NCBI RefSeq assembly: GCF_000372725.1
Contig: NW_005200249.1
Location: 112,323-176,322, forward strand
Direction: 5' to 3'
DNA from: Emiliania huxleyi CCMP1516
Lineage: Eukaryota; Haptophyta; Isochrysidales; Noelaerhabdaceae
DNA length: 64,000 nt
The stretch's first letter is position 1. Each line of letters begins with the position of its first letter. The notes beneath the pieces are model-generated. The model worked only from the letters and a program-made list of their open reading frames with translations, was not told where the DNA came from and ran no database searches. Both the position numbers and the translations under genes were made by a program. Shown piece after piece: positions 60,282 through 64,000 of the stretch.

Positions 60282-60779
60282 CTTAGGGGACCCCTAGGCT
60301 TAAAAGGGTGGGCCCTGGGGCGCCTGCGGCTTAAACGGCTTAAAACTTGCCATGGCAAGTTTTAAGAGCTGCTGGGCCGCCAATTCCTTAAACGGTCTTA
60401 AACGCTTAAACGGTGCGGGAGAGCTCCCGAGGTCGATGGTCCGGGAGGCTCCCGGTAGACGCCGTAGGCCGGGAAGCTGGCTACAGTCAGCCAGCACGCG
60501 TCCCCTATGCGAGTATGGCTCCTGTCAGTGCACCAGACTTACAGATGTGTCTTCAGAGGCGGGTTTGTGCCTAATAACGGCAGTATTGGAGAAAACGGCG
60601 CGGAAAACCCAGCGAGAGCCGAGACGCATGCCGGCGAGGCCGATTTTCTTAAACGGTCTTAAAAGAGGGACCCCCCGTGCCTGCAATCTCTTAAATGGCA
60701 AGTTAAGCCCCCAAACCTCCTCGTTTCTTAAAAGGTCTTAAAAAAATTCGGCCCTCTAGGGGTCCCCTAAGGAGGGCTC
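60274..60779. mobile_element. hAT-like MITE, 490 bp, 8-bp target duplication
   Basis: GAGGGCTC at 60274-60281 and 60772-60779 flank a 490-base element beginning CTTAGGGGACCCCTAG (60282) and ending with its exact complement (60756-60771). Inside are CTTAAACGGTCTTAAA-type subterminal motifs and the palindrome AAAACTTGCCATGGCAAG near 60342. No coding capacity. TIR plus 8-bp duplication suits hAT-type transposition. Confidence 0.85.
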
Positions 60780-60807
60780 CGAAAGAGAGCCTCCCGAGCG
60801 AGGCCGG

Positions 60808-61548
60808 CGCGGTCACGGTGCCGTGGATGCCACCGACGTCGCCGGAGCGGCACTCCCGGGGCGCCACTCCCTCGCCCGGTCAGGGGGGGGCAACCACAGC
60901 CCGCCTCACCGTCCGTGGAGCTTCCGTGGTCCGCTGCTCCGGCTTCGATTTTCGACCCTCCCGAGGCTGCTAGAGCAGCCCGGCGGAGCCTCCCGGATGC
61001 ATCGGCACACCGTCGTCCAGAACGCCGGCGCACGCGCTGCCCAGTGACCGAGCGGGTTGGCCCCGACTAGGGGCGGCCCCAGCCGGGCGGAGAAGACCAT
61101 CCCACTCGCGGTGCGTCGCACCGGCCGGTCCGGTTTTCGGCTTGAGCGGGTCGTGAGACGGCCGCGAGAGCGAGCACCGCGGTCACAGTGCCGTGGAGCC
61201 GGCCGGCCAGCTCGCAGCCATGCCGCTGGTGCGCCACGCCCGCCTCCCGCCCGGTTGCTCCAACCACAGCCCGCCTCACCGTCCGTGAAGCTTCTGGGGC
61301 CCGCCGGTGCCGTCGTCTGGAGAGGTATCGGCGGGCAACATCGAAATCTCGGTGGGTCAGCATTGACTCCAGCGGCCCCTCACATCCCGTAGGGACGGCG
61401 GACGAGCCGGCCAGCGAGGGGGCGGATCGGTCCTATATAGTAGCGGGCCCAGCCGCGCGGAGAAGACCACCGAGCTCGAAACACGTCGCCGCGGCCGGCC
61501 GTTTCGCAAGCCGGAGCGGGTCGCCAGACACCCGCGAGAGCCAGCAGC
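60808..61548. repeat. Two tandem units with a fixed 370-bp period
   Basis: CAACCACAGCCCGCCTCACC at 60891 recurs at 61261; GCGGAGAAGACCA near 61087 recurs near 61457; GTCACGGTGCCGTGGA at 60810 recurs at about 61180. The offset stays at 370, not a multiple of three, so a coding repeat is unlikely. Confidence 0.8.
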
Positions 61549-64000
61549 TAGAGCGCCGTCGTAGCCGCAGATCGAGTCGAGGAGCTTGATGTCCACGGTA
61601 GCAGTTGTTGAGAGCGATAGCGCGGTGCGTGTAGAGGCGTCGATTGAGGGCTCTCTTTCGAAACGCGACGGGTACGGCATGACAACTGCCAGCACAGTTT
61701 TACGCCGGCCAGCGGGAGAGCATAACAGGGAGCCGGCGACCCGTACGCTTTGCGCGTGGCGACCGGTGGCTGTCTGGAGCTTGTGCGAGCTGGGCCGACG
61801 CGTGGCCGAGCCGAGAGGACCAGCGAGCGACCACGTTGGCGATGAAGATTGGCGGCCGGCGCCTCGTCGCCAGACGTCACAGCGGCGTGGACGTAGGAGT
61901 GTGCGGCGACGGGTACCGGCCATTCCGGCCCGGTGTGGCCGGCAGCTGCCTAGCGCTAGCCTTTGGCCGGCGCCGCGGTGAGGAATGCGTCTCGCCGCCG
62001 TGGCGGCGGTCGGCAGGTGCGAGCGTGATGGCCATCGTGTGGCCGAGTCCGTCGCAAGATTTTTAAAACCTTTTCTCGTACAGACAAGGTAAGGTGCTGT
62101 ACCGCGTTGGTGTCCAGTCCGAGCCTGGCTGTTCTTCACCTTTCTACCTACCTACCTGTACTCTATGACTAATAGGGCGTAGCCCCCACAACCCCCACCG
62201 CCGGCCGGGGGCGCAGGCCGATCGGAGAGATCCAAGTCATTGAGAGATTTTACTTTCCAAAAGATCGACGACACACAAAAATGAATTTAGCCTCAGGCTC
62301 GGAGCGGCTTCACTGGGACCACCCTATCTGTGGACTGTGCGTCTCCCCGCCGTTCCGCCAAAACGCGCGAGCGCAGCGCCGAAGCGCCGCGTCACAACGC
62401 AATCCCGCATTGTGGTCATGCAACGTGCCAAGCGCGCGGAAACGGAGACAGCGCCACCATGTGGCCTACCCCAGTACAACCCCGACGGACAGCGACTTTC
62501 AAAATTACCATTTCACCCACTAACCGAACCCAGGGGGTTACGACACGCCCTCGTCACTTCCCTCGGCCGGGGGACACATCGAGCTCAAGGAGTCACACGC
62601 GCGCGCATATCGCACATCACGAGAGATAAACTAATCGATGCACTCGCTCTCTTTTCTCGTGGCAAAGAAATCGCGACGCTCAGGAGCTGTCATGCCCCAC
62701 AGCTTGAAAATTGGGTGCGGCGCGGCCCGCTCCTTGCACCTTGGAGATACATGTATCCGGACCCGCCACCGGGTGTAGTGTTCGATGTCTCATTTCGGCC
62801 AAAAGAAGAAAGCCGCGCGCCCGAACGCCCGCCGGAACGCCGGTTTGCCACACAATGTGGGCCGAGATCAACCGTATCCCAAACCGAGCGGCTGGGACAA
62901 CTGGGGCGTCGGGCGGTGGCGACCGAGTAAGTGATGGAGTGTTGAAACTCGGGCAAGACGCACTATCGACCACTGTGTGCTTGATCCGGCGGTACCGGGT
63001 ATATTTTTGGGCTATCTCTCCTCAAAAACGATGTCAAGCGCCCACTCGCAGCCAGCCGCGCCGCGCCCCTGGGCGCTCCCCGCTGCGGCGCGCCGCCCGC
63101 GCGCGGGTTGCCCGGGCGAGCGACCGCCACCACTCGCCCCTCAGCACCCTCTGCCCGCGCACGGCCGACGCGCAAGCCCGCGGTCGCGCGCGAGCCGTCG
63201 CTTTGCGCACGCCGCCGTCTACCCGCGCTCGCTCGCGAACGAGTCCGGTGACCCTATATTCCGAGCAGCGGAGGTGTGCTTGCACCCCCTTCCCAAGGCA
63301 CATGCACTTTGGAGGGAGAAAGTGGCCATTGCGGCGGCCGCAATCTCACATTAGGCACCTCACCCCCAGCAGGCGCGTTCTCGGGGTGCTGCTCCTGCAC
63401 AGGTTTTGCGGCCGCCCCGAGAGGGGGAGCGGCCGCTCCTCCGCACCATCGGCCCACGGCATCCTGGGCGGCGTCGGCGCCGCCCCAACGGCCGGCTCGG
63501 GCGCTTGCCGCCCCGCCTCGGCTACACTTTGCCGCGGCGATCCACCGGTGCGCCGCCGCACCGCGCGCCTCCCCGGAGCCTCTGTACGGCGCGATGAGCC
63601 GCCTCGGCTGCCGCCGTGGTTGCGCCGGCGCCCCTCCCGCACGGCGCGACGCGACCGCAGCCGCGTGCGTGGTCTCACTCACCTCTCCCGCCCGCGCGTC
63701 CGCCTCTCAGACCCGCGCCTCCCCTTTCCCAGGCGCCATCACCGGCACGGCCGCCGCCGCCCGTGCGGCACCCGCGGCACCTCCCGCCCCCCCTGGCGAT
63801 GCTGGCCGCTACCCCGCCGCCGTAGCTACCCTCCCCACCGCTGGTGCACCGCCTCCGCCGCCCCCCTCGGCGCTTCGCCCGTGATTTTGCCGCCTCCTCC
63901 ACCACCACCCGTCTAAGCTTCCGCCCGCCTTCTCGCCACCGCCGTCCGCGCCACCTCAGCCGCCCTCCCCGGCGCTGCACCGGCGCTGCAGTGCCGTCGG
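61549..64000. other. Terminal stretch, no confident gene
   Basis: Several open frames, most Ala/Pro/Arg-rich (for example 63276-63884 plus), none recognised. CTACCTACCTACC at 62145-62157. The right edge may hold the start of a Pro-rich coding region. Confidence 0.4.

Noticed and set aside
60020..63030. Peptides PGVFFWYL (about 60030) and PGIFLGYL (about 62990) resembling a Copia polyprotein motif
   Set aside because: Only about eight residues match, with no integrase or reverse transcriptase motifs around them.

Overview
The window is eukaryotic nuclear DNA of very high GC content, most consistent with a haptophyte alga of the Emiliania/Isochrysis type. A GC-rich pelagophyte is the main alternative. 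The evidence is dense small introns, many with GC-AG borders, TTAGGG-type repeats inside introns, nuclear genes whose products carry secondary-plastid-style presequences (SufC, an ankyrin protein), and a DNMT5-type methyltransferase-helicase, a gene class known from algae with nucleosome-linker methylation. The assignment is inference; no rRNA or organelle marker is present. A 100-base assembly gap lies at 8439-8538.

Layout. 1-1632 (-): 3'-truncated PhyH-type dioxygenase. 4621-5681: inverted-repeat transposable element with a 6-bp target duplication. 5858-9210 (+): PDE12-like 2',5'-phosphodiesterase. 10546-10710 (-): 54-residue zinc-ribbon protein. 11908-13995 (-): amino acid/auxin permease-family (AAAP) transporter. 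14600-25879 (-): very large DNMT5 gene (cytosine methyltransferase, RING, SNF2 ATPase). 27892-29970 (-): organellar PPR protein. 31224-33408 (+): plastid-type ankyrin protein. 34080-35963 (-): plastid SufC ATPase. 36484-37334: foldback element. 38463-39656 (+): intronless F-box-like/kelch gene. 40042-44151 (+): Patched/NPC1-like RND protein with an N-terminal Frizzled-type cysteine-rich domain. 44428-45810 (-): SET-domain ORF in a lower-GC patch. 45909-48995: 3.1-kb inverted-repeat element full of tandem repeats. 49279-52577 (-): MFS transporter. 53991-54572: 33-bp inverted-repeat element. 54690-57921 (+): second AAAP transporter. 58-64 kb: mostly repeats, including a 490-bp hAT-like MITE and a 370-bp tandem repeat, with no confident gene.

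The genes are unrelated single-gene units, not an operon. What unites them is how their introns are built. At least 20 introns of 43-83 bp (one longer, compound) in six different genes follow one rule: the first bases of the intron repeat the first bases of the next exon (about 8-26 bp, often imperfect), that repeat starts with GC or GT and acts as the splice donor, and a short core ending in AG supplies the acceptor. The cores fall mainly into two families, a TTCACA/TGTGAA hairpin and a run of GACACGTCC-like decamers. This is the signature of recent insertion of intron-generating elements (introners) with target-site duplication. Other introns carry telomere-like or 10-12-bp arrays flanked by copies of the adjoining exon edge. 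I regard this as the most interesting content of the window.
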